Shown here in pieces: positions 22,843-30,623 of a stretch of 30,623 nucleotides of DNA. Within the stretch, counting starts at the first letter, position 1. Each line of letters opens with the position of its first letter. The notes beneath the pieces are model-generated. The model saw only the letters and a list, made by a program, of their open reading frames with translations. It ran no database searches and was not told the DNA's origin. Position numbers and translations under genes: made by a program. Source of the stretch: an uncultured Desulfuromonadales bacterium (GTDB lineage: Bacteria > Desulfobacterota > Desulfuromonadia > Desulfuromonadales > Geopsychrobacteraceae); NCBI GenBank assembly GCA_947259685.1, contig CAMYNC010000051.1, forward strand, positions 1 to 30,623. The letters run 5' to 3'.

Positions 22843-25098
22843 ATGGCTAAAGGCCAAATCTCAAAAAAGAAATTTCTTATCATCTTCGCGCTTGCAGGGT
22901 TGCTGCTTGCTGCTGCCTACGCGGTCTACCTGGACTTCACCGTACGCGCGCGTTTCGAGGGCAAACGCTGGGCGTTGCCGGCGAGGGTCTATGCTCGTCC
23001 GCTGGAGCTGTACCCGGGCCTGAAGCTGACGGCTGCGGAAATGACCGCGGATGACCCTCAGGAGCCTGGCACTTACCGCTGGCGGAAGCAAACCCTGGAC
23101 CTGGTAATGCGCCCCTTTGTTTTTGGCGACGGCCCCCAGGATGCGATCAATTTGAGCGTGAAGTTCGCTGACGGTCGGGTGAGGGCGCTGATCAACCGCG
23201 CCGGCAGAGAACCATTGGATCTGGTGCGCCTGGATCCGGCCCTGATCGGCGGGATTTATCCCGGCAAAAACGAAGACCGCGTTCTGGTGAAGTTGGATGA
23301 AGTACCCGAGCAGGTGGTCAATGCGTTGATCGCCGTGGAGGACCACCGCTTTTACTCCCATCCTGGCATTGATTTGCGGGGCATTACGCGGGCCATCGTT
23401 GCCATGGCACGTGGCGGCAGCGTACAGGGCGGAAGCACCCTGACCCAGCAGCTGGTCAAGAATTTCTACCTGAGCGCCGAGCGCACCCTGAGGCGAAAGC
23501 TCACCGAAATGGTCATGGCTCTGCTGCTGGAGATTCATTACGATAAGCAGGAAATCCTCGAGACCTACCTCAACGAAGTCTATCTGGGCCAGGACGGCAA
23601 CCGAGCGATCCACGGCTTCGGGCTGGCCAGCCTGTATTTCTTCGATAAGCCAGTGAATCATCTCGGCCTTCCCGAAGCGGCCTTATTGGTCGGGATGCTC
23701 AAAGGACCATCCTATTTCAACCCGCGCAGCAAACCAAAGCGCGCGCTGAACCGTCGGAACCTGGTTCTGACCCAGATGGCTGAAGAGGGATATATCACCG
23801 AGGGACAGTTGCGTTCGGCCCAGGCGGCACCGCTTGGCGTGATCGACCGGCCGCCTCGCGGCACATCCCCATACCCGGCGTTTCTGACCCTGGTGCATCG
23901 CCAGTTGCAGCAGGATTATCGTGATGAGGATCTGCGCTCGGAAGGATTGCAGATTTTCACCACTCTCGATCCTCGGGTGCAACGCTCTGCCGAAAGCGCT
24001 TTGAGCAAACGCCTGGTGCGGCTGGAAAAGGACCGCGGCATGCAGCCCAAAATCCTGCAGGGCGCGGTGCTGGTTACCAGCAGCCAGAACGCCGAGGTGC
24101 AGGCAGTGGTGGGCGGACGTGAACCACGCTTTGAGGGGTTCAACCGGGCCCTCGACGCCCGACGCCCGATCGGCTCCCTGATCAAACCGATCGTCTATCT
24201 GACCGCCCTGCAACAACCGCAGAGGTATACGCTGGTGACGCGGCTTGACGACAGCCCGCTGGTTCTGCAGCAGCCGGGCACTGACGACTGGGCACCCCAG
24301 AACTATGATAAGAAATTTCATGGCGAGGTGCCGCTGCGGATTGCTCTGGCGAACTCGTATAACGTATCGACGGCCAGGCTCGGCTTGGAGCTCGGCATCT
24401 CCCAGGTGATGGCGAACCTGCAGCGGCTCGGGATGGCACGCGACCTGCCGGAGTACGCATCGAGCATGCTCGGCGCGAACACCCTTTCTCCGCTGGAGGT
24501 CACGCAGATCTATCAAACGATTGCCAGCGGCGGTTTTCGCACACCCATACAGGCGATCCGTGAGATATTGACCGCCGAGGGTCAACCACTGCAGCGGTAT
24601 CCACTCAATGTGGAGCAGGTCATCGAAGGGGCGCCGGCCTACTTAGTGACTGTGGCCATGCAGGACGTGGTCCGTGAGGGGACGGCGCGCGGGCTCGATT
24701 CTTATCTGCCGCCGGCACTGGATATTGCCGGGAAAACCGGCACGACCGACGATTTTCGCGACAGTTGGTTCGCTGGCATCACCGGGGATCGCCTGGCGGT
24801 GGTCTGGATCGGGCGCGACGATAACCAACCGACAACTCTTACCGGGGCCAGTGGCGCCATGACCGTTTGGGGTGAGATGATGGCCAGGCTGGACCCCGAG
24901 CCGCTGATCCTGCCGGAGTTGGATAATATCGAACAGGTCTGGATCGACTCGGTCTCCGGCCTGCTCAGTGACCGGGGGTGTCGTGACGCTGTCAAGCTCC
25001 CGTTCATTACCGGCTCGGCGCCGACCGAGACCGCACCCTGCGGGTCGCGCTCATTGGGCAAATCGATCAAAGGCTGGTTCGAAAGGATATTCCAATGA
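22843..25098 (+). CDS. mrcB: Penicillin-binding protein 1B (bifunctional transglycosylase/transpeptidase)
   Basis: 751 residues, inner-membrane class A PBP. A cytoplasmic tail and single helix (about 11-30, FLIIFALAGLLLAAAYAVYL) come first, then a UB2H-like region where the family docks activators (PARVYARPLELYPGLKL). The GT51 glycosyltransferase domain follows with catalytic Glu166 in AVEDHRFYSHPGID and QGGSTLTQQLVKN. The transpeptidase domain has SxxK at Ser445 (GSLIK), SxN at 505-507 (SYN) and KTG at 631-633 (GKTGTTDDF). All catalytic motifs are intact. The gene overlaps the following TPR lipoprotein by four bases, which fits co-production with its activator. Confidence 0.95.
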   Translation: MAKGQISKKKFLIIFALAGLLLAAAYAVYLDFTVRARFEGKRWALPARVYARPLELYPGLKLTAAEMTADDPQEPGTYRWRKQTLDLVMRPFVFGDGPQDAINLSVKFADGRVRALINRAGREPLDLVRLDPALIGGIYPGKNEDRVLVKLDEVPEQVVNALIAVEDHRFYSHPGIDLRGITRAIVAMARGGSVQGGSTLTQQLVKNFYLSAERTLRRKLTEMVMALLLEIHYDKQEILETYLNEVYLGQDGNRAIHGFGLASLYFFDKPVNHLGLPEAALLVGMLKGPSYFNPRSKPKRALNRRNLVLTQMAEEGYITEGQLRSAQAAPLGVIDRPPRGTSPYPAFLTLVHRQLQQDYRDEDLRSEGLQIFTTLDPRVQRSAESALSKRLVRLEKDRGMQPKILQGAVLVTSSQNAEVQAVVGGREPRFEGFNRALDARRPIGSLIKPIVYLTALQQPQRYTLVTRLDDSPLVLQQPGTDDWAPQNYDKKFHGEVPLRIALANSYNVSTARLGLELGISQVMANLQRLGMARDLPEYASSMLGANTLSPLEVTQIYQTIASGGFRTPIQAIREILTAEGQPLQRYPLNVEQVIEGAPAYLVTVAMQDVVREGTARGLDSYLPPALDIAGKTGTTDDFRDSWFAGITGDRLAVVWIGRDDNQPTTLTGASGAMTVWGEMMARLDPEPLILPELDNIEQVWIDSVSGLLSDRGCRDAVKLPFITGSAPTETAPCGSRSLGKSIKGWFERIFQ

Positions 25099-25502
25099 TG
25101 ACAACAATACGCCGCCTATTACCCCTGGCCGCAGCGCTGCTCCTGGCGGGTTGTGCGGTGCTGCAGCCGAGCCCTTCGCAGAATACCGCCGTGGTGGCTT
25201 TGCTGGATAAGGCACAGGCGCAGACGTCCGCCGGCCAGTTGGACCAAGCCAGTGCATCCTTGGAGCGAGCGCTGCGGATCGAGCCGCGCAATCCCAGTTT
25301 GTGGCAAGAGCTGGCGCGCGTTCGACTGGACCAGGGGCAGTATCGGCAAGCGGAAAACCTGGCCACGAAATCCAACGCCCTCGCCGGAGACAACAGACAA
25401 CTGCGGAAAAAGAACTGGCAGATCATCGGTCAGGCGCGCACCCAGCGCGGTGATATTCAAGGGGCGCAGGTGGCATTTGACCGTGCAGAGCGGGAGGAAT
25501 AG
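25095..25502 (+). CDS. TPR lipoprotein, probable PBP1b activator (LpoP-like)
   Basis: 135 residues. The N-terminus MMTTIRRLLPLAAALLLAGC ends in a lipobox (LAGC); with Ala after the cysteine, outer-membrane sorting is expected. The mature part contains TPR-like helices: AQTSAGQLDQASASLERALRIEPRNPSL, then ARVRLDQGQYRQAENLATKS, and ARTQRGDIQGAQVAFDRAE. The start overlaps the PBP1b stop (ATGA, 25095-25098). In Pseudomonas a TPR lipoprotein, LpoP, activates PBP1b; this gene has the same architecture and linkage, so an equivalent role is a good inference, though not shown. AAAGGA lies about 8 bases before the start. Confidence 0.85.
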   Translation: MMTTIRRLLPLAAALLLAGCAVLQPSPSQNTAVVALLDKAQAQTSAGQLDQASASLERALRIEPRNPSLWQELARVRLDQGQYRQAENLATKSNALAGDNRQLRKKNWQIIGQARTQRGDIQGAQVAFDRAEREE

Positions 25503-25534
25503 ACGGTAAATTCTCGTTTAAAGAGCGCCATCTG

Positions 25535-25876
25535 CTAAGGCTCCCTGAAGCCATAGCCGCTGGTTTCGATGTTTTCCAGCCGGCCATTTTCAAAGCGCAG
25601 AATCCGTATGAAGCGGCTCGGACCGAAGTTATAGCTCCACTCCTCAATCACCATCGTTTCGGTGTTGGGGTACCAGTGACCGAAATAATAGAAGTGACCG
25701 CTACGGCTTTCTTCCCAGCTGTCGACAAAATCAGGCTCGCCGCAACTATGCAGAACCTCCATTCTGCGATCTCCAACGCTGATCAGATCCTTGCCGCAGC
25801 GCAAGGCCCAGACGGGTGTCAGGCCGGTCAGGATCAGCCCCAGAATCAGTATGAGAACACCGCAGGTTTTCTGCAT
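25535..25876 (-). CDS. Exported DUF2845 protein
   Basis: 113 residues. A signal peptide (VLILILGLILTGLTPVWA) precedes a short DUF2845 domain: LRCGKDLISVGDRRMEVLHSCGEPDFVD, then EEWSYNFGPSRFIRILRFENGRLENIETSGYG. The two cysteines (LRCG and HSCGEP) are conserved in the family and may form a disulfide. Function is unknown. An AGGAGG site six bases before the ATG supports the start. TATAAT on the minus strand (25937-25932), directly outside the truncated palindromic element, may be its -10 box. It converges with the TPR lipoprotein. Confidence 0.85.
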   Translation of the reverse strand: MQKTCGVLILILGLILTGLTPVWALRCGKDLISVGDRRMEVLHSCGEPDFVDSWEESRSGHFYYFGHWYPNTETMVIEEWSYNFGPSRFIRILRFENGRLENIETSGYGFREP

Positions 25877-25937
25877 CTGTTCCTCCTTGGATGATTTGCT
25901 GGGAACATGCTTAACTCACTTGCCTGCTTTGATTATA

Positions 25938-26036
25938 CCTGAATCAGTGAGTATACGGTGGATGAAGAGTGCAAGTGCTTGGATTGAATGAGTGATGCTA
26001 AAATCTGAGCTGCACCCAAAGGTTCAGCGGTGATTT
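25938..26036. mobile_element. Truncated second copy of the palindromic MITE-like element
   Basis: Left part of the element at 8832-8992. About 99 bp align in the same orientation with roughly six mismatches by eye, from CCTGAATCAGTGAG through GGTGGATGAAGAGTGCAAG to the central hairpin core GCTGCACCCAAAGGTTCAGC. Similarity stops at about 26036, just before the ppiC terminator; the right arm and right terminal repeat are missing. Confidence 0.8.
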
Positions 26037-26049
26037 CTGAAATATGCGC

Positions 26050-26075
26050 AAAAAAGGGCCCTGGCGGGCCCTTTT
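26050..26075 (-). terminator. Rho-independent terminator of ppiC
   Basis: On the minus strand AAAAGGGCCC, a four-base loop, GGGCCCTTTTTT. The perfect GC stem followed by a T run lies about 30 bp after the ppiC stop codon. Confidence 0.9.
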
Positions 26076-26103
26076 GGGACTGATCTGCTTGCCGAGCTTG
26101 GTG

Positions 26104-26385
26104 CTATTCGGTCCGGCTGGTGATTTCGATCAGGTGGTAACCGAACTGGGTCTTCACCGGGCCGAGCACTTTGCCGACCTCGCCGGAGAAAACCACCTCA
26201 TCAAATTCTTTGACCATCTGGCCGGGGGAGAATTCCCCCAGTGCGCCGCCTTGTTTGCCGGAAGGGCATTTGGAGTGCTGGCTGGCGATTTCGGCGAAAT
26301 CGGTGCCGTCTTCGATCATCTTTTTCAGGGTATTGCAATCTGCTTCACTGGGCACCAGGATGTGCCGCGCGCTTGCTTTAGCCAT
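26104..26385 (-). CDS. ppiC: Parvulin-type peptidyl-prolyl cis-trans isomerase C
   Basis: 93 residues, the same length as E. coli PpiC, and a single parvulin domain without signal peptide, so cytoplasmic. Family features are ARHILVPSEADCNTLKKMI, the FAEIASQHSKCPSGKQGGALGEF block, QMVKEFDEVVFS and the C-terminal TQFGYHLIEI. It catalyses cis-trans isomerisation of X-Pro bonds. AAGGAGT sits 8 bases before the ATG. Its own terminator follows at 26050-26075. The upstream region contains the repeat-flanked CCTGAATCAGG palindrome next to a TATTAT -10-like sequence. Confidence 0.96.
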   Translation of the reverse strand: MAKASARHILVPSEADCNTLKKMIEDGTDFAEIASQHSKCPSGKQGGALGEFSPGQMVKEFDEVVFSGEVGKVLGPVKTQFGYHLIEITSRTE

Positions 26386-26407
26386 CTGCTTGACTCCTTG
26401 TTAAGGA

Positions 26408-26428
26408 TAATACCTGAATCAGGTAATA
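26408..26428. repeat. CCTGAATCAGG palindrome flanked by 5-bp direct repeats TAATA
   Basis: CCTGAATCAGG (26413-26423) has TAATA immediately on both sides (26408-26412 and 26424-26428). This repeats the arrangement at 3910-3930 with a different 5-bp flank. It lies 23 bp upstream of the ppiC start codon, and on the minus strand TATTAT right after it could be the ppiC -10 box, so it may also act as an operator. Confidence 0.6.
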
Positions 26429-26728
26429 GGTTAAGCTGATATTGTTACCAAATCGGCAATCTGTTGTCCAATTTTCCTGGGCAGCGCCCGATTTGCAGTG
26501 TGGGAAAAGTGAAAAAAATGCGTTAACTGGGACTTCGTCGCTGGAATTGCCCGATCAATCGTGCGATACTTCGGCTTTATTTATATTTATATGTCTTATC
26601 TTCCTTCCCCCTTCTTCACCTCAGGTTCCAGACCTGCTGCGGGCTGTCGCGCCGATCGCTAGAGCAGTGGGCTGCTGTGTTCTCTGCCCTGCAGCCGGTT
26701 TTTCCGGTGGCTTAACAAGGAGAAGTGG
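26429..26728. other. Upstream region of the heme-sensor kinase
   Basis: 300 bp between the ppiC upstream region and the kinase start. No gene is recognisable. AAGGAG precedes the kinase ATG by about 6 bases. No sigma-54 site with GG-N10-GC spacing and consensus context was found here. Confidence 0.4.
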
Positions 26729-28360
26729 ATGCGCTTCAAACTGTCGACCAAGTATGTCGGTCTCTCCTGTACCACCTTTCTCATCATCATGGTCTGCTTT
26801 GCTCTGCTCCACGTGTTGGCTCTGAAAAAGAGCTTTACCGAGGAATCGATCTACGAGGCGGATAGCCTCAGCGAAATGCTGCTGCGCAACACCTATTATC
26901 AGATGCTCTATGATGATCGGGAAACCCTGCAGCGGATTATCGCCGAGGCTGGCCGGATGGAGCGGATCAAGAAAGTGCGGCTGTTCGGCAAAGAGGGGAT
27001 TGTCAAATTTTCCACCGACCCGGCGGAAATCGAAACCGCTTTAAGTGATAAGGATGAACGCTGTGTTTTCTGCCATGTCGGTGCCGCTGATGTGCTGGTC
27101 GATGCACCGGTCGAGCGGCGCAGCCGAATCTATACCGGTGAAAATGGCGATCAGCTGCTCAGTATGACCCGCGGTATCTATAATGAACCGAATTGCTTTA
27201 CTTCGGCCTGTCACTTTCACACCGAAGAAGAAAATAAACTCGGGATCCTCGAGGTGGTGGTTTCCCTGGAGAAAATGAATGAACAGGTGGCCTTTTACCA
27301 GAGCGATATTTTCACCCTGACCTTCATCATCCTGATTCTGCTCTCGGTGGTTCAATACCTGTTTACCCGAAAGCTGGTTGGCATCCCGATCAACAATCTG
27401 CTGCATCATACCAAGTGCCTGGCCAGCGGTGACTTGTCGGCCCGGATCGAAAGCGATTCGGGGGATGAAATCGGCGAACTCAACCATGAATTCAACCAGA
27501 TGGCGAGCAATCTTTCTGACGCCCAGCAAGAACTGCAGACCCTGGCCAGTAGCCTGGAGGTCAAGGTTGAAGAACGCACCGCCGAAATCAAAGAGATGCA
27601 GAGCCAGCTGGTGCAATCGGCCAAACTGGTGTCGATGGGGCAGTTGGTTGCGGGGATCGCCCACGAAATCAATAACCCCCTGGGCGGAATCCTGATGTTT
27701 TCCTCGTTGGTGGCCAAATCGAAGGCGCTGAATGCGCAGGAAAAGGAGAATGTCGAGGTGATTATTGCCGAGACCAAGCGCTGCGCCAAAATTGTCCGGG
27801 GGTTGCTCGATTTCTCCCGCGAATCGATTCCGGAAAAGCGCCTGGTCTCGATTCTGGAAGTGCTGGAGCACAGCCTGAATCTGGTGTCGCAGCAGAGCCT
27901 GTTTCAGGATATCGAAGTCCAGGTCGACTTCTGTCCCGATTTGCCGCAGATCTATGCTGATCCTGATCAGCTGCAACAGGTGTTTTTTAATCTGTTCATC
28001 AACGCCGCCCAGGCGATGCCGGCTGGCGGTGCGCTGAAGATCCACACCGCAGTGTCTGCGGAGAAAAAAGCGATCCTCATCGATGTGATCGATACCGGCC
28101 AGGGGATCCCCCAGGAGATTCAGGACAAGATTTTCGATCCCTTCTTTTCCACCAAGGCCAAGCAAGGCTTCGGTCTGGGATTGTCGATCAGCTATGGAAT
28201 CATCTCCAACCACGATGGGGAAATCACGGTGCACAGCGAGCCAGGCAAAGGCACCCGGTTTACCATCTGGCTGCCGGCAAACCAGACCGCCAATGAGCTT
28301 GCGGCGGACAATTCCGGTATCGCGCCGGATGGCCTGTCTGCTCCGGGAGGGGTTGCCTGA
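26729..28360 (+). CDS. Membrane histidine kinase with periplasmic c-type heme motifs
   Basis: 543 residues. Helix 1 spans about 11-31 and helix 2 about 194-213, enclosing a periplasmic domain of ~160 residues. That domain has a classic heme c motif CVFCH (Cys112, Cys115, His116) and a second, CFTSACH (CX4CH; Cys156, Cys161, His162), as in some multiheme cytochromes. After helix 2 come HAMP (about 214-268), a coiled coil, HisKA with phospho-acceptor His312 in GIAHEINNPLGG, and HATPase_c (NLFINAAQAM, DTGQGIP, GFGLGLSISYG). It probably senses redox state or a heme ligand and phosphorylates the convergent NtrC-type regulator. Heme-binding sensor domains of this sort are known in Geobacter. The start follows AAGGAG. 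Confidence 0.92.
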   Translation: MRFKLSTKYVGLSCTTFLIIMVCFALLHVLALKKSFTEESIYEADSLSEMLLRNTYYQMLYDDRETLQRIIAEAGRMERIKKVRLFGKEGIVKFSTDPAEIETALSDKDERCVFCHVGAADVLVDAPVERRSRIYTGENGDQLLSMTRGIYNEPNCFTSACHFHTEEENKLGILEVVVSLEKMNEQVAFYQSDIFTLTFIILILLSVVQYLFTRKLVGIPINNLLHHTKCLASGDLSARIESDSGDEIGELNHEFNQMASNLSDAQQELQTLASSLEVKVEERTAEIKEMQSQLVQSAKLVSMGQLVAGIAHEINNPLGGILMFSSLVAKSKALNAQEKENVEVIIAETKRCAKIVRGLLDFSRESIPEKRLVSILEVLEHSLNLVSQQSLFQDIEVQVDFCPDLPQIYADPDQLQQVFFNLFINAAQAMPAGGALKIHTAVSAEKKAILIDVIDTGQGIPQEIQDKIFDPFFSTKAKQGFGLGLSISYGIISNHDGEITVHSEPGKGTRFTIWLPANQTANELAADNSGIAPDGLSAPGGVA

Positions 28361-28390
28361 TCTGCGTCAGGATGTGAACCCCCAGGATTA

Positions 28391-28435
28391 AACGGCAAGC
28401 GGCCCAACCTGATTCAGGTTGGGCCGCTTGCCGTT
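28391..28435. terminator. Perfect 45-bp palindrome between convergent kinase and regulator genes
   Basis: Two 22-base arms (28391-28412 and 28414-28435) are perfectly complementary around one T. The stem is GC-rich (GGCAAGCGGCCC) and its centre reads CCTGATTCAGG. It sits between the stops of the kinase and regulator, so a bidirectional terminator is likely, but there is no long T run on either side. Confidence 0.7.
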
Positions 28436-28468
28436 GTGCTATCGCCGTGGCTGAGCTTTAAGGCTCAA

Positions 28469-29887
<1,419 letters not shown>

Positions 29888-30385
29888 AATTCGCTACTTA
29901 CCCCTCTTACAAATAGGTGCCGCCGGGGAACAAACTCTGGGCCCCGATCATAGAATCAGACTGGCGTGGTTTGGGAAGGGAAGAAATCACATATAATAAA
30001 ACAGCATAAAGATATTTTTATCATATCCTCCGGTAAAATTCAGCCACCAATCTGCAGGTTATGTGGTTTTTACCGGTTTTTCTCTTCACCGCCGGTCTCT
30101 TCGGCCAAAGGTATCCTGAACCCTTTGGCAGGGGTAAATCCAGTCGATAAATAAAATATTCAACGCATATTTTTTTATTCACAAAGTATACACTTCTGAA
30201 AAAAATAGTTATTTCAGGCGGTTGTCAGTTTCCCATGGTCGGTTTTTAGCCCTTCCTTGGGCACTGGAAGTATATTTTATTTATACGTTTGTGGACGGCC
30301 CTAAAAACCCTGCGGTGAGATAGGTAGGAAAACTTACCCAGTAAAAGCAGGTGGTTATGGTTTTTGTGTAAAAAAATTCGCTTTC
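29888..30385. other. Regulatory region between the sigma-54 activator and its probable target gene
   Basis: Nearly 500 bp, AT-rich, with no convincing gene. It contains two inverted repeats that may be activator sites: GCCAAAGG (30104-30111) with CCTTTGGC (30122-30129), and GGTTTTTAG (30241-30249) with CTAAAAACC (30301-30309). The latter pair is about 80-145 bp upstream of the -24 element, a usual distance for NtrC-type enhancers. Confidence 0.4.
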
Positions 30386-30401
30386 TGGCATGACTGCTGC
30401 T
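30386..30401 (+). promoter_or_regulatory. Sigma-54 (-24/-12) promoter
   Basis: TGGCATGACTGCTGCT matches the RpoN consensus TGGCAC-G-N4-TTGCW with GG and GC separated by exactly ten bases. Transcription would start near 30412, about 35 bp before the ATG of the small membrane protein gene. It is next to an NtrC-family activator gene. Confidence 0.8.
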
Positions 30402-30446
30402 CTATTAACTGGCCAGGAAGACACACTAATTACTAAGGAGGCCGTT

Positions 30447-30623
30447 ATGAAACGCATCACACTCAACACCATGATCCTGCTGACCGGTTTCTCTTCATCT
30501 GCTTATGCCGCTGGTGGGCCTGGGGGTGAAGGGGTCAGTTTTCTCACCTGCCTGTTCCTCGGTTTCCTCGCCCTGATTATCTGGTGCCAGGTGTTGCCGG
30601 CGCTAAAGCATTTCATCGACATG
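30447..30623 (+). CDS. Small secreted or membrane protein, 3'-truncated by window edge
   Basis: 59 codons are visible and the frame is open at the right edge. AGGAGG lies six bases before the ATG. The N-terminus KRITLNTMILLTGFSSSAYA resembles a signal peptide with an AYAA cleavage region. A glycine-rich stretch (AAGGPGGEGVS) and a second hydrophobic helix (FLTCLFLGFLALIIWCQVLPAL) follow. It is a probable inner-membrane protein of unknown function. Its position behind a sigma-54 promoter makes it the first gene of the operon likely controlled by the heme-kinase/NtrC pair. Confidence 0.8.
   Translation, partial: MKRITLNTMILLTGFSSSAYAAGGPGGEGVSFLTCLFLGFLALIIWCQVLPALKHFIDM

Noticed and set aside
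23683..24585. Long minus-strand open frame opposite PBP1b
   Set aside because: Antisense to the transpeptidase domain with all catalytic motifs; no recognisable features of its own.

Overview
The window looks like chromosomal DNA of a Gram-negative anaerobe, most likely a deltaproteobacterium of the Desulfuromonadales (Geobacter/Desulfuromonas/Pelobacter type). The pointers are a histidine kinase whose periplasmic domain carries c-type heme motifs, an NtrC-type sigma-54 regulator beside a good -24/-12 promoter, SpmA/SpmB-like proteins, DUF2845, stand-alone glutamate-synthase-like and Fe-S proteins, and outer-membrane lipoproteins. No rRNA, tRNA, CRISPR array or complete insertion sequence was seen. 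The taxonomy is an inference from gene content.

Layout. 1-8.7 kb is mostly high-GC metabolic and housekeeping DNA: a 5'-truncated aldehyde dehydrogenase followed by a membrane-anchored GltB-like FMN protein, a glutathionyl-hydroquinone reductase, an orphan OmpR-type response regulator, a large membrane Sel1-repeat protein and a QueG-like Fe-S protein. 8.7-14.6 kb is an accessory stretch of mixed composition: a 161-bp palindromic MITE-like element, a HepT/MntA toxin-antitoxin pair, an exported rhodanese, a caspase-like (clan CD) protease with a proline-rich linker, gene remnants, a GC-rich patch and a class II amidotransferase. 14.7-17.7 kb is a cell-wall group: ldcA-spmA-spmB translationally coupled on the minus strand, with a DUF1460 amidase-like gene diverging from it. 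17.8-22.5 kb holds a DUF364 protein, a small lipoprotein, a lone MlaC-like protein, a TIR-transmembrane protein and an SRAP (YedK/HMCES) protein. 22.8-25.5 kb is PBP1b overlapped by a TPR lipoprotein that is probably its activator. 25.5-26.4 kb has DUF2845, a truncated second copy of the MITE-like element and the parvulin PpiC. 26.7-30.6 kb is a signalling unit: heme-sensor kinase and sigma-54 activator converging on a perfect 45-bp palindrome, then a sigma-54 promoter driving a small membrane protein cut by the window end.

Two things stand out. (1) A small repeat family whose ends read CCTGAATCAG: one full 161-bp hairpin element flanked by the 5-bp direct repeat GTTAG, one truncated copy, and two sites where only the 11-bp palindrome CCTGAATCAGG remains, each again flanked by a perfect 5-bp direct repeat (TTTAA and TAATA). 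The same palindrome also sits at the centre of the terminator between the kinase and regulator genes. (2) Effector-type proteins in the accessory stretch, namely the caspase-like protease, the TIR-transmembrane protein and HepT/MntA, which resemble bacterial immunity components but do not form one contiguous operon here. All calls were made by eye from sequence; no database search was run.
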